Positions 7,361-18,035 of a DNA stretch of 64,000 bases are shown here, in pieces. Numbering within the stretch: the stretch's first letter is position 1; each line of letters begins with the position of its first letter. A model generated the notes under the pieces. It searched no databases. It worked only from the letters and a program-made list of their open reading frames with translations, and had not been told where the DNA came from. A program made the translations under genes and the position numbers. Origin of the DNA: Chloroflexota bacterium. Lineage in GTDB: Bacteria; Chloroflexota; Dehalococcoidia; Lucifugimonadales; SAR202-VII-2. The stretch covers positions 186,001-250,000 of the forward strand of contig QEVV01000002.1 of assembly GCA_003228115.1 (NCBI GenBank), in the 5' to 3' direction.

Positions 7361-8614
7361 CTAGGCATTCCCTCGGCGTGTCCGCTCAATTCCTGCTGGC
7401 AAGGTGAGTGAGATCAGGGTGCCAACGGCGTAGAGAACGGTAGCGTAGAGAAAGACGATCTGAAAGCCGAACCACCCCGCCAGCGCGCCCATCAGCAGCG
7501 GCGAAATGGCCCCAAAGGCCGCATTGCTGCCCCACAACAGTCCGATCATCGACCCCTCGAGACCGCGGCCCTCAGCCAAGTCGATTGCCCCCGCCTGAGT
7601 CAGCGAGTTCACCGAGAACATAATGAAGCCCATTCCGGCCACGAGCACCGTCAGCGCCGCCCCCTGGTCGAACATGATCATAAGAAACCCGATCCCCGTC
7701 GATATGGCCATGTTGACGACAATGATGGGTTTGCGCCCAATCCGGTCGGAGAGCCAGCCTATTGCTGGCCCCCCCACAATGGCAAGGGTTGTAAGCAAGG
7801 CAACGTGGACGCCTATAAGAAAGCTGCCCATTCCCCGTTCTTCACCCAAATAGAGCGGGAGAAATAGCAGGAGCGAGCGGTCGGCCATTCCTCTCACCCC
7901 GGCCACTACCAGTAGCGATGTAAGGGACCACCCATGGAACAACCCCCCAAGGCTTCGCATTTGGTCGACGAGAGTCCGCTTTTCAGACGTTCCTAGACGT
8001 CTCCAGGCCTCGCCGCCATGCCGTATCGCCACCCAAACCAATATTGCCGCCGCAAAGGTCAGAGGGAACGCAAGCTGAAGGGTGAGTTGCCAGGAAATGA
8101 CCAATAACAATGCACCAGCAACCAACGGGCCGACGCTGTCGCCTATGCTCCCCGCCGATCGGTGCAGCGAGATGACGAAACCCCTTCTGCTGGGGAATCG
8201 TTGTGAGAGGAGGCTGAGGGCCGGTGGATGCCACAGGGAGCCAGCAGCTCCAGCGAAGCCTACCGCAATCAGGATCAGGTAGTAGGAAGGGACAAGACCC
8301 ACAATGAGATAGCCGACCCCCATCAGCGCCAGCGCGCCCACCAGCATGGGCCCGCGGCGGCGTTGCATGCGGTCGACGATCACCCCGCCACCCATCGTGG
8401 CAACGCCGCCGGACAAACGCCGGACGAGTTCGATCAGTCCTGCCTGGATGGGAACCAGGCCCATACCGCTGTAGATGGCCGGCAAAAGGACAAGAAAGCC
8501 ATTGCCGTAGAGGTGCTGAAGGATGTGCGCCCCGATAATAGTGGACGACGTGAAGGTGTCCTTGCGCCGGGGCGCGCCCTCCACAGGGTCGACTGGACCT
8601 CTTGCCTGTTCCAT
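7361..8614 (-). CDS. MFS transporter
   Basis: A 417-residue integral membrane protein with about 12 hydrophobic helices in two halves. MFS loop motifs are visible: VDRMQRRRGP after helix 2 and GWLSDRIGRKPIIV after helix 8. That family moves small solutes by proton or solute antiport. Neither substrate nor direction can be told. It lies downstream of the SDR gene on the same strand, with 53 bases between them, so the two may be cotranscribed and the transporter may move the SDR substrate or product. Confidence 0.85.
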   Translation of the reverse strand: MEQARGPVDPVEGAPRRKDTFTSSTIIGAHILQHLYGNGFLVLLPAIYSGMGLVPIQAGLIELVRRLSGGVATMGGGVIVDRMQRRRGPMLVGALALMGVGYLIVGLVPSYYLILIAVGFAGAAGSLWHPPALSLLSQRFPSRRGFVISLHRSAGSIGDSVGPLVAGALLLVISWQLTLQLAFPLTFAAAILVWVAIRHGGEAWRRLGTSEKRTLVDQMRSLGGLFHGWSLTSLLVVAGVRGMADRSLLLFLPLYLGEERGMGSFLIGVHVALLTTLAIVGGPAIGWLSDRIGRKPIIVVNMAISTGIGFLMIMFDQGAALTVLVAGMGFIMFSVNSLTQAGAIDLAEGRGLEGSMIGLLWGSNAAFGAISPLLMGALAGWFGFQIVFLYATVLYAVGTLISLTLPAGIERTRRGNA

Positions 8615-8667
8615 GCGGCTACTCGGCGGAGGCTGGAGATCGGTTCATTGGGGCCGGATTATATTCG

Positions 8668-9465
8668 CTATCGCATGGTGACGAGGGTAGCGCCCCCATC
8701 CACCATGAGGGTCTGGCCTGTCACGTATGTTGAAGCGTCGGATGCAAGGTAGAGGCCCACGTAAGCGACGTCCCTAGGCACGCCAAGGCGGCGAAGAGGC
8801 ACTTCATGCTTCCGGCGGTCTGTGTATTCCTGGATGCGCTCTGGGGTCATCTGGTCTGGGTCAGGAATTATCCCCGCACCGATGCCGTTTGCCCGAACGT
8901 TATACGGGGCCCACTCCAAAGCCAAAGCCTGCGTCATTCGCAGCATGGCCGACTTAGGAGCACCGTACACCACCGACCAACCGGGAAAGGCTCGAATACC
9001 CACGTAGGTGTTAATGAAAACAACGCTGCCGTGCCGTTGCTCGAGCATGGGGGGAACCAGTACACGGCATGCCGTGTACATGGAGGTCAGGTTAAGTTCC
9101 AGGTACATCCGCCACTCGTCAGGTGTGATGCTTTCCGCGCCGTCGGGCATCGGTATCATGGGCTTTCGGGAAGACTCACCCACGCAATGAAAGACAACGT
9201 CGTAGGGGCCAAACTCCTGCTGCACCTGGGCAGCCATGCGCTCCATATCGCCATCATCAGTTGCGTCAACGGCCAGCGCCAGGGACTGCCGGCCCAACTT
9301 CCTGATCTCCTCTGCCACAGGGCCCGCCGTTTCAAGCGACCTTCCGGTGACCGCGACGTCTGCCCCGGCCTCAGCAAGCATGACAGCTATCGCCCTACCG
9401 ATACCGCGGCTCCCAGCCACGACGACCGCTCTCTTGCCCGACATGTTGAACTCTGGAATCTCCAC
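8668..9465 (-). CDS. Short-chain dehydrogenase/reductase (SDR)
   Basis: A 265-residue classical SDR. The Rossmann motif GSRGIGR spans 18-24 and the catalytic pair Y167 and K171 sits in YGAPK. The usual catalytic serine position, about 13 residues before the tyrosine, falls in INTYVG, so serine is replaced by Thr/Tyr. This could alter or slow catalysis. The C-terminal TGQTLMVDGG block is typical. The start is GTG with AGGAGG four bases upstream. The family oxidises alcohols or reduces carbonyls with NAD(P)H; the substrate is unknown. Confidence 0.85.
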   Translation of the reverse strand: MEIPEFNMSGKRAVVVAGSRGIGRAIAVMLAEAGADVAVTGRSLETAGPVAEEIRKLGRQSLALAVDATDDGDMERMAAQVQQEFGPYDVVFHCVGESSRKPMIPMPDGAESITPDEWRMYLELNLTSMYTACRVLVPPMLEQRHGSVVFINTYVGIRAFPGWSVVYGAPKSAMLRMTQALALEWAPYNVRANGIGAGIIPDPDQMTPERIQEYTDRRKHEVPLRRLGVPRDVAYVGLYLASDASTYVTGQTLMVDGGATLVTMR

Positions 9466-9596
9466 GGAGCCTCCTAGCCAAAATCGCCTTCACCATACAC
9501 AGGCATGATAGCCTCGTCAACGCGACACCGCGAGGCATAGATTGATTGTGTCCACGGTGCTACGCTTAGCACCAATGTTTCAGAGGAGAACTAGCG

Positions 9597-9878
9597 TTGC
9601 CCCGACTCATAGGTTTGGTGGTCATCGTTCTCTTCATCGCTTTGTTAGCGGTGATGCGGCCTCGTTTGCCTGCTTCTCTCCTCGCTCGGGGTTGGCGGGC
9701 GATCAATCGAAGCGACGGTGGAGATCCAGCCTGGGTCATCTACTATCTAGGCGACATGCCCAAGGAACTAATCCCCTCAGACGCCCGCTCCCTTGAAGAC
9801 ACCGTTCGAACCGTGGGCGCCGCCCTGTTGGCCATCCCCGTTTTCCTTCTTCTTGCGCTCTTTGTGCTAGCCCCATAA
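9597..9878 (+). CDS. Small two-helix membrane protein, unknown function
   Basis: A 93-residue protein starting at TTG with GAGGAGAA a few bases upstream. One hydrophobic helix covers residues about 3-20 and a second about 72-91. Between them is a polar stretch with WVIYYLGDMPKELIPSDARS. No known family comes to mind. It lies 23 bases before the NIPSNAP gene on the same strand and is probably cotranscribed. The good ribosome site and the proximity argue for a real gene despite the TTG start. Confidence 0.6.
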   Translation: MPRLIGLVVIVLFIALLAVMRPRLPASLLARGWRAINRSDGGDPAWVIYYLGDMPKELIPSDARSLEDTVRTVGAALLAIPVFLLLALFVLAP

Positions 9879-9901
9879 CTCGCAGCTTCTCAGGAGGAAC
9901 C

Positions 9902-10513
9902 ATGATCTACGAAGTACGCACTTACACGCTGAAGCCCGGCTCAACGCCAGAAGTCGAAGCCATATTTGCGGAAGCCGTCCCCCACCGGGAGAAGTACTCC
10001 AAGTTAGCGGCCTTTTGGCATACAGAAATCGGCCCCCTGGAGCAGATCATCCACGTCTGGCCCTACGAAAGCTTGGCCCATCGAACCGAGGCAAGGGCGG
10101 CGTCCCGCCAAGACACTCATTGGCCTCCCAAAATCATCGACTTCGTGACGCACCAGGAGGCTGAGATATTCTTGGCCCCAGACTTCATGCGCCCCCTGCC
10201 CGACTCCCCAATGGGCAAGCTGTACGAAATGCGCACCTATCACCTGAAGCCCGGCACTATGCCAACGTTCCTAGAGCGTTTTGGCGGCGCCATGCCCCAC
10301 CGGGAGAAGTACTCCCCGCTGACCGCTTGCTGGTACGGCGAGTTGACGAACCTCAACCGCTTTGTCCACGTCTGGCCCTACGAGAGCTTCGAAGAGCGTT
10401 CGCGCATCCGTGCGGAGGCGGCGAAGGACCCGAACTGGCCCCCCAACACCCTAGAACTTATCGACAGCATGGAGAATAAACTGCTGTATTCAGCCTCTTT
10501 CTCAAGGCTGTAG
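9902..10513 (+). CDS. Double NIPSNAP-domain protein
   Basis: A 203-residue protein made of two tandem NIPSNAP repeats (residues about 1-100 and 106-203). Each starts with a YE(V/M)RTY-LKPG block and contains PHREKYS and HVWPYES, so the domain duplicated internally. NIPSNAP is a ferredoxin-like dimeric alpha-beta barrel fold, often next to catabolic genes; its role is poorly known and a reaction cannot be assigned. AGGAGGAACC directly precedes the ATG. The 3' end of the gene is part of a short direct repeat with the region just downstream. Confidence 0.85.
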   Translation: MIYEVRTYTLKPGSTPEVEAIFAEAVPHREKYSKLAAFWHTEIGPLEQIIHVWPYESLAHRTEARAASRQDTHWPPKIIDFVTHQEAEIFLAPDFMRPLPDSPMGKLYEMRTYHLKPGTMPTFLERFGGAMPHREKYSPLTACWYGELTNLNRFVHVWPYESFEERSRIRAEAAKDPNWPPNTLELIDSMENKLLYSASFSRL

Positions 10514-10586
10514 AGGCCAGTTGGCTAGGAGAGCGAGCAAGAATACTCACTTGCTGCGGCTCTCTCGGCCTCCTTCTCAAGGCTGT
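10494..10586 (+). repeat. Short direct repeat copying the 3' end of the NIPSNAP gene
   Basis: CCTCTTTCTCAAGGCTGT at 10494-10511 recurs at 10569-10586 with one change. The second copy lies outside the gene, in the 255-base gap before the convergent SbcC gene. It looks like a small local duplication or strand-slippage event. Confidence 0.6.
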
Positions 10587-10613
10587 GGGCGCAGGACGTT
10601 TTGCACACCGAAC

Positions 10614-10731
10614 AAGATTTCTCGGTCGCTCCGCTCTCTCGAAATGACAAGGTTCAGGGGTTGTTATCGGAGGTTGTGCGATGTGAGCGCGCCCGGCTAC
10701 CGTCTTTCCGGCGAAGGCCGAAATCCAGTGG
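10614..10731. repeat. Dispersed-repeat-like sequence in the NIPSNAP/SbcC gap
   Basis: Two blocks resemble intergenic repeats found in many bacterial genomes. One runs from AAGATTTCTCGG to CTCTCGAAATGACAAGG (10614-10652). The other is CTTTCCGGCGAAGGCCGAAA within 10691-10731, which contains an imperfect inverted repeat. Reading frames through them give stretches such as CHFERAERPRNL and ISAFAGKTV that recur as spurious hypothetical proteins, so no gene is called. The remainder of the 255-base gap shows nothing else. Confidence 0.5.
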
Positions 10732-10768
10732 CATCTGGCCATTCGGATCAGGAATTGATGAGTGACGG

Positions 10769-13000
10769 TTAGTTGATCCAAAACGTGGACTTGCCGTCCG
10801 TCTTGGAAACCTCAATGCGGGTGGGGAAGGCTTCTTTCAGTTCGTCTATGTGCGTGATGACTATGATGCGCTCGAAGTCATCCTGAATAGCCCTGATGGC
10901 GTCAATCAGGCGTTCCCGGCCTGCTGCATCCTGAGTACCGAACCCTTCGTCAATGAAAAGCGTTGGCAAGGGCGCGCCTGAGCGGCGGGCCAATAGGCGG
11001 GATAGGGATACACGCAAGGCAAAGTTGATGCGGAACGCCTCGCCACCGCTGAACAGTTCGTAACTACGGGTGCCCAACTCGTCCCCGATGTAGATTTCCA
11101 ATGTCTCAATGGGATCGCCCTTGCCCATGCGGCGTTCCCGTTGGGTCTCCAGCTTCAACGCCATCCTGCCGTCGGTGAGTCGCGCAAGGAGAGCATTGGC
11201 CTCGGCTTCAAGCTCCGGCACAGCTGACTCAATGATCAGGGCTTGAATGCCTCCCTTGCCAAAAGCCGTAGCAAGCTCACCAAACAATCCCTTCTCGTCA
11301 GCAAGACCGGCGACTGCCCGCTGTCGTTCTTCGAGGTCCTTCTCCATGCGATCGCTGCGGGACAGTAGTTCTCTAAGGCTATGCTCTTGAGCCGCCAGCG
11401 GCTCCCGTTGACGCCTCAGGCTCTCCATCTGCGCCATCTCCTGCTCATAGCTGGCCTTTACCTGGGGCAAGGGCCGTAGGGCTTCCTCCAAGGTGGTCCG
11501 TTCCTTACCGGTCGTTGCTAGCTGTTCCTCAACGATGGCCAGTTGTTGGCGCTCCGCTTGCCCGAATTGGGCTTGGTCAACCATACGCCGCCGCGCCAAC
11601 AATTCAGCCTGGGCCCCGCTCAACTCCTCTTGAAGCCCTGGGGTCTCAGCCGCCTGCCGCGAAAGGTCCATTTGCTGCGCCGTAAGTTGCGTCAGGCGCC
11701 GGGTTAATTCGACCTCATTACGCCCCGCCGACTCAGCCAATGACTTCTCTTTCAGCTCCAGCTCCTTCAGGAGTTGGTTCGTTTCTGCATAGCGATTGCG
11801 CTTGTCCTCAATCTCAGCCTCGTAGGTGGTCTCAAGATGACCACGGCTCTCCTCGCCCAGCTGCGTATTGCACAGGGGGCAGTGGGTGTCCTGATGGTCC
11901 CCTAAATGAAGCATGCTGAGCTTATTACCCAGCTCCGTGCCCTCAACTTTCAAACGCTCCAGGTCTCGGCGAGCCTCCTGGGCATCTGCCCCGATCCGCG
12001 ACAGCGCGTCCCGGTCTCTGCGGAAGGCTTGCTCTTGGTCCTGGAGCGCCTGGATTTCGGGGACAAGCTTCTGGGCCTCGACATTGGCTTCAAGGCTCTG
12101 CGCCACTTTCGCGGTTAGCTCCCCGACTCGCTGTTCAAGGGAGAACGCCTCCCAGTTCAAGCGTTGCTGCTCTTGTTGAAGCACGTTCTGAAGTCTGTTC
12201 CTCTCGTCGCTGAACTGGGTGTACGCATTCATGACTTCCGTCAGGCGCGCCTGACTGCCCGTTAGCGCTTGCAGCGCATCCCATTGTTGGCGTACTAGCG
12301 CCTCCTGAGCGTCAAGCCGCCCCTGGAGTGACCGTAGCTCGATGTCGACCCTGGTTAGGTTCTCTTGGTATTCCGGCCGTCTGGCTACCTCCAATCGCAG
12401 TTGATCCACCTCTCCAGAGGTGCGCTGAATCGACGCTTCGCGGTCAGCGACGTGGCCCTTGGCCAACTCTTCCAAGAGATCGTACTGGGAAAGGCTCAGA
12501 ATCTCGGCAAGAACCTTCTTCCGCTGCGCCGGGCCCGCCTTGGTGAAAAGGTCGGAATCGCCCTGGCGGAGAAATGCGCTGTTGATAAAGGTCTGGTAGT
12601 CCATGGACAGAATGCCCTGGATCTTGAGCTCAGTCTCCCTGACGGTGCTGCCTGAAATTGGAACGAACGTATCTCCCTGACTGACTTGAAGTTCCAAGCC
12701 TGTCTGGCCCTGCCTGCTCCGGCCCACCCGGCTGTGCCTGCGTTCAACCCGGTAGCGTTGGTCGCGCGCGTTGAACTCCAGGGCCACCATCATCTCGCGT
12801 TGGCCTTGGTGAATAAGCTCTTCCTGATTCTTGGCCCTGGCGAAACCCCACAGAGCCCAGGTCATGGCATCAAGGAGACTGGATTTGCCGTGACCGTTGG
12901 GGCCACAAAGGCAGGCAACGTGCACGCCGTCAAGGAGAAGCGGGGGGACGTCTTCGCCATAGCAGAGGAAATTTCTGAGCGTGAGGGAGACAGGTATCAT
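10769..13000 (-). CDS. sbcC: SbcC/Rad50-family SMC-like ATPase
   Basis: A 743-residue ATPase of the Rad50/SbcC family, the DNA-end processing partner of the SbcD/Mre11 nuclease. The Walker A motif GPNGHGKSS is at 33-41. A long heptad coiled coil follows, with a zinc hook C374-P-L-C377 at its apex, then a return coil. The C-terminal lobe has the signature FSGGEAFRINFALR near 660 and Walker B LPTLFIDEG near 693. It is shorter than E. coli SbcC (about 1050) because the coils are shorter. No sbcD gene is adjacent. It converges with the NIPSNAP gene. Function in double-strand break and hairpin processing is from family knowledge. Confidence 0.85.
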   Translation of the reverse strand: MIPVSLTLRNFLCYGEDVPPLLLDGVHVACLCGPNGHGKSSLLDAMTWALWGFARAKNQEELIHQGQREMMVALEFNARDQRYRVERRHSRVGRSRQGQTGLELQVSQGDTFVPISGSTVRETELKIQGILSMDYQTFINSAFLRQGDSDLFTKAGPAQRKKVLAEILSLSQYDLLEELAKGHVADREASIQRTSGEVDQLRLEVARRPEYQENLTRVDIELRSLQGRLDAQEALVRQQWDALQALTGSQARLTEVMNAYTQFSDERNRLQNVLQQEQQRLNWEAFSLEQRVGELTAKVAQSLEANVEAQKLVPEIQALQDQEQAFRRDRDALSRIGADAQEARRDLERLKVEGTELGNKLSMLHLGDHQDTHCPLCNTQLGEESRGHLETTYEAEIEDKRNRYAETNQLLKELELKEKSLAESAGRNEVELTRRLTQLTAQQMDLSRQAAETPGLQEELSGAQAELLARRRMVDQAQFGQAERQQLAIVEEQLATTGKERTTLEEALRPLPQVKASYEQEMAQMESLRRQREPLAAQEHSLRELLSRSDRMEKDLEERQRAVAGLADEKGLFGELATAFGKGGIQALIIESAVPELEAEANALLARLTDGRMALKLETQRERRMGKGDPIETLEIYIGDELGTRSYELFSGGEAFRINFALRVSLSRLLARRSGAPLPTLFIDEGFGTQDAAGRERLIDAIRAIQDDFERIIVITHIDELKEAFPTRIEVSKTDGKSTFWIN

Positions 13001-13062
13001 GCGCTCTCGATCTTCAAATAAGGGCTCGCTTTAACAGTGCGGGCCGACCAAGTGCAACGCTA

Positions 13063-13677
13063 TTACGAGGCCACAATTGCAGGAAAGGATGCCAAGTCAG
13101 CGCCAATGTAATCGTCGGCAATTTCTGGCAGGTCTCCTGGCAGAACGGTGCTCCAATCAATGCTCTCGGCCCTTTCCCGGCTTAGGATGATTTGCAAAAC
13201 TCGGGGAGCCTGCTGACCGGCTCCCTGCGCGTATGGGGCAAGCCATAGGACGTAGGCGGTGTCGGCGCGCGAGTCCGTGAATATGCGGCCAAACAAACGG
13301 AGGCTCTCATCTTGGACGCGGCGCAATACCACATCCGGAGATCCCACCGGAACAGCCAGGGCCACCACCGGATGGTCCTCAAGCCCCGCTGCAAACGTGA
13401 AAGCCATGACCCGTGACTGGCCAACAACCGCGCTAGCCTGGCCCTGCACCCACTGGGAGTACTGGTCCACGTCAAAGGCTGGTTCCGGGGCGCGCCTGAA
13501 ACGGGCGGGTTCCAAGAGAAAGAGAAAGCTGGAGGCGAGAAACACCACGAGGAGCAAGAATGCTCCTATGCGAAAGACCCAAGCAGGAACAATCCGCCCT
13601 TGGCCCTCGGTCAGCGGCTCGTAGGGGTAGGCTTCCTGTTGGAGCCAGTTTTCTGCTTCCTCGTCCCAGCTGCTCAT
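13063..13677 (-). CDS. Single-pass membrane protein, unknown function
   Basis: A 204-residue protein not recognised as a named family. An acidic cytoplasmic N-terminus of about 32 residues precedes one transmembrane helix (VFRIGAFLLLVVFLASSFLFLL, about residues 33-54). An extracytoplasmic domain follows with AVVGQSRVMAFTFAAGLEDHPVVALAVPVG and a pattern of alternating strands. It lies upstream of the SbcC gene on the same strand with a 62-base gap, and downstream of tmk, so it may belong to a tmk-led unit. The function is not deduced. Confidence 0.6.
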   Translation of the reverse strand: MSSWDEEAENWLQQEAYPYEPLTEGQGRIVPAWVFRIGAFLLLVVFLASSFLFLLEPARFRRAPEPAFDVDQYSQWVQGQASAVVGQSRVMAFTFAAGLEDHPVVALAVPVGSPDVVLRRVQDESLRLFGRIFTDSRADTAYVLWLAPYAQGAGQQAPRVLQIILSRERAESIDWSTVLPGDLPEIADDYIGADLASFPAIVAS

Positions 13678-13768
13678 GGACCCTTTTCCAACTGTTGCGC
13701 CGCCGCGATAACACGTTGTCCAGATAGATTCAGCTTACTCCCAACATTGGGTTCGGGAAACCCTGAGC

Positions 13769-14578
13769 CTATCTGGAGAGCAGCGCTTGGACCCGCTCCC
13801 AGATCAGATCGGAAAGCTCTTCGGGGGACTTTGTGGCATCAAGGACCAACCATGTCTCGGGGTCGGCCTTGGCAAGGCCAATGTAACCATCCCGCACTCT
13901 CTGATGAAACTCCAACGGCTCCTCTTCAAACCGCTGCCCTTCATCGTCCATGCTTTCAACCGACCCACTGCGCACGTCGGGTTCTTTCCCCGACAGCGAG
14001 CCAAACCCAGACTGAGAAGACCCGGTGCGCCTTCCAACCCTCTCCATTACCTCCTCGTCCATCGAGCAGAAGCAAAGAGGCGCGTACTCCGATGGCGCGC
14101 CATAGTCATCAATGGGAGCAGAATTCTTGACGCCATGGCAATACGCGCAGAACATCCCCGACGCTGCGTCGCGATCTACGTCCAGAAGCACATATAGATC
14201 TGGCTCGACACCCTCAGTGGCAAGCTCAAGAAGCGGTCGTACAACTTCCTCGCCAAGGCCACGCCCATGGGCTTGGTAGGCAATGGTAGAACCGCTATAC
14301 CTATCACTAATAACGTGCGAACCATTCCCGAGTGCAGGCCTAATGACTTCTGTCACCAACTGATTTCGGGCCGCACAAAAAAGGAAGAGTTCGGCGCGGG
14401 GGGTAGTGGAAGCTTCCTCCTTGAGCCAGCTTCTGAGGTGGTCGCCCAATGGGGTTGATCCAGGCTCACGAATCTTTACAACTGGAAGGTGGCGAGCGAG
14501 CATGCGTTCGTACAGCAAATGCACCTGCGTGCTCTTCCCACTCCCCTCCACGCCCTCGAAAGCCACAAAGACAGCCAT
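13769..14578 (-). CDS. tmk: Thymidylate kinase with a cysteine-bearing insert in the LID region
   Basis: A 269-residue dTMP kinase, making dTDP from dTMP and ATP for DNA synthesis. The P-loop GVEGSGKST is at 9-17, the REPG motif at 37-40, DRYSGSTIAYQ near 92 (nucleotide binding) and LLDVDRDAA near 131. Family members are about 205-215 residues. The extra length is an insert of about 70 residues between DVDRDAA and RFEEE, where the LID normally closes over ATP. The insert has C144-x2-C147 and C169-x-C171, a possible zinc site, followed by a Ser/Gly-rich segment. It lies ten bases downstream of the R3H ATPase gene. Core function is confident; the role of the insert is unknown. Confidence 0.85.
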   Translation of the reverse strand: MAVFVAFEGVEGSGKSTQVHLLYERMLARHLPVVKIREPGSTPLGDHLRSWLKEEASTTPRAELFLFCAARNQLVTEVIRPALGNGSHVISDRYSGSTIAYQAHGRGLGEEVVRPLLELATEGVEPDLYVLLDVDRDAASGMFCAYCHGVKNSAPIDDYGAPSEYAPLCFCSMDEEVMERVGRRTGSSQSGFGSLSGKEPDVRSGSVESMDDEGQRFEEEPLEFHQRVRDGYIGLAKADPETWLVLDATKSPEELSDLIWERVQALLSR

Positions 14579-14588
14579 CGGTTACCTG

Positions 14589-16136
<1,548 letters not shown>

Positions 16137-16232
16137 TTATCCCTCCTTCGCCTTGGCCTGAACCGAGCATCTGGATCATGGAACTGCTTTCTTAAGTCGA
16201 ATCAATCCAGCACTGGCCGCAAACCAGCTTGG

Positions 16233-16886
16233 TCAACTCGCCGCAGAGCTCGGCACCGTGACGTTCGCAATATCAGCGTTCAACCCGCCCTGTCCTTCTT
16301 TCTCATGGTCGCGGACGATGTCCAGGAAGTAGCTATGAAACCTTTTGTCTTTGGTTAGCTCCGGATGGAAGGAAGTCGCAAACAAGCCGGCCTGCCGAGC
16401 GGCGACTATCTGGCCGTCATCCAACCGGGCTACAACTTCAACAGTGTCTCCCAGCCTCACGAAGGCTGGCGCACGAATAAACACCGCCTTGAAAACTTCA
16501 GTGCCGAAGGCTGGGACATTGATGTCGGCCTCGAAGCTGTCCACCTGTCGCCCGAATGCGTTTCTGGCTACGTCAACATCCATCAGTCCAAGGGGTTGCG
16601 GCCGATCATCGGGAAGGTGCCGAGCCATGAGGATCATACCGGCGCATGTACCCCATACTGGCAGGCCCTGGCTGGCCATATCCGTAATTGGCTGAGCTAG
16701 CCCATACAAGTCCAAAAGACGACGGATGGTAGTGCTCTCGCCACCTGGAATGATGAGGCCGTCGAGAGATTCCAGGTCTTTGGGCAGCCGCACCTCGCGG
16801 GTCTCCGCGCCAAGCTCAGTCAGGGCATGGATGTGCTCGGCGAAATCCCCTTGAAGGGCCAGGACGCCGATTCGAGCCAAGGTCAC
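16233..16886 (-). CDS. pdxT: Pyridoxal 5'-phosphate synthase glutaminase subunit
   Basis: A 217-residue class I glutaminase that releases ammonia from glutamine for PdxS. The triad is visible: C81 in GTCAGM, and H174 and E176 in FHPELT. PGGEST near residue 47 is the family signature. The start ATG overlaps the pdxS stop by four bases, so the two are translationally coupled and form the 12+12 PdxS-PdxT complex of the DXP-independent vitamin B6 pathway. The C-terminal extension of about 20 residues past the glutaminase fold is unremarkable. Confidence 0.95.
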   Translation of the reverse strand: MTLARIGVLALQGDFAEHIHALTELGAETREVRLPKDLESLDGLIIPGGESTTIRRLLDLYGLAQPITDMASQGLPVWGTCAGMILMARHLPDDRPQPLGLMDVDVARNAFGRQVDSFEADINVPAFGTEVFKAVFIRAPAFVRLGDTVEVVARLDDGQIVAARQAGLFATSFHPELTKDKRFHSYFLDIVRDHEKEGQGGLNADIANVTVPSSAAS

Positions 16887-17764
16887 CAGCCCCGTGTCGA
16901 CAGAAGCTGATCGGGCTGCATAGAGCGAACGCTAATGCCTGGCATCGCCTCGCCCAGGCCCTGGGAAACCTCCGCAATGATCTGGGCGTCCTGATAGTGG
17001 GTAGTTGCCTGCACTATGGCCCGCGCCATAGCTGCTGGGTTGGAGGATTTAAATATTCCTGAGCCGACAAAGACACCATCTACGCCCAACTGCATCATCA
17101 GCGCCGCGTCGGATGGCGTGGCTATGCCTCCCGCAGCGAAGTTGACCACCGGCATCCTGCCCTGGCGTCGGATCTCTTCCAACAACTCCAGCGGAGCACC
17201 CAGATTCTTGGCCTCAGTGGGGAGTTCGTCCTCAGACATGCCCAGGATCTTGCGTATCTCGCCCTGGACCGTACGCGAGTGACGAACCGCTTCAACGATG
17301 TCGCCAGTGCCGGCCTCACCCTTTGTGCGGATCATTGCGGCGCCCTCGCTGATCCGACGCAGGGCTTCGCCCAAGTCTCGACAACCACACACAAAGGGAA
17401 CCTTGAAGTCATGCTTCCAAACGTGGTGGGTCTCATCCGCAGGGGTGAGGACCTCAGACTCATCGATATAGTCCACACCCAGCGATTCCAATACCTGGGC
17501 CTCTACGAAATGCCCGATGCGGCATTTCGCCATCACGGGAATGGTAACGGCCTCAATGATTTCCTTGATCATGCTAGGGTCAGACATCCGGGCCACGCCC
17601 CCAGCCGCGCGAATATCCGAGGGAACGCGTTCTAGGGCCATCACTGCACAGGCTCCAGCCTCTTCCGCTATGGTGGCCTGCTCCGCCGTCACCACGTCCA
17701 TAATGACCCCGCCCTTGAGCATCTGGGCCAATCCCACTTTGACCTGCCACGTACCCTGCTGCAT
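16883..17764 (-). CDS. pdxS: Pyridoxal 5'-phosphate synthase lyase subunit
   Basis: A 293-residue (beta/alpha)8 enzyme that makes PLP from ribose 5-phosphate, glyceraldehyde 3-phosphate and ammonia. Highly conserved blocks include [17 protein letters not shown] near residue 9, [15 protein letters not shown] and [18 protein letters not shown]. The length equals the family norm when the ATG at 17764 is used; a GTG one codon upstream is the alternative. It is the first gene of pdxST, with a perfect TATAAT promoter element just upstream. Confidence 0.95.
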   Translation of the reverse strand: MQQGTWQVKVGLAQMLKGGVIMDVVTAEQATIAEEAGACAVMALERVPSDIRAAGGVARMSDPSMIKEIIEAVTIPVMAKCRIGHFVEAQVLESLGVDYIDESEVLTPADETHHVWKHDFKVPFVCGCRDLGEALRRISEGAAMIRTKGEAGTGDIVEAVRHSRTVQGEIRKILGMSEDELPTEAKNLGAPLELLEEIRRQGRMPVVNFAAGGIATPSDAALMMQLGVDGVFVGSGIFKSSNPAAMARAIVQATTHYQDAQIIAEVSQGLGEAMPGISVRSMQPDQLLSTRGW

Positions 17765-17807
17765 CACCCGTCCTCTCTTTTTCTGGCGGAGAATCCTACC
17801 TAAGCCG

Positions 17808-17837
17808 ATTATACGGCTCAGGCGAGGAAGGCATCAA
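17808..17837 (-). promoter_or_regulatory. Promoter for pdxST
   Basis: On the minus strand TTGATG (17837-17832), an 18-base spacer and a consensus TATAAT (17813-17808) lie about 44 bases before the pdxS start. It is the only perfect -10 box noticed in the window. Confidence 0.6.
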
Positions 17838-18035
17838 CAACAGTTGGCCGCACCACCCCGAAAGTATTGATCAGCAATTGAGCGGTTCTCGGTCCGCCGA
17901 GGTGGACTATCGCCGGGTGACCGCCACGAGCATTTCCCATGACTGTTCGGTATACAATGTTAGGTAGCTTCGCTTGGGCATCAGCTGCGGCCCTCCTCGA
18001 TGCCATCGTCAATCCGTCAGGAGGTTCTGCAGAAA

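Noticed and set aside
10521..10772. Plus-strand frame of 83 residues in the same gap
   Set aside because: Also a translation of repeat-like DNA (GYRLSGEGRNPV), with no coding signs.
10458..10781. Minus-strand frame of 107 residues over the NIPSNAP/SbcC gap
   Set aside because: It runs through dispersed-repeat-like sequence and gives peptide stretches known as recurrent spurious translations; no ribosome site.
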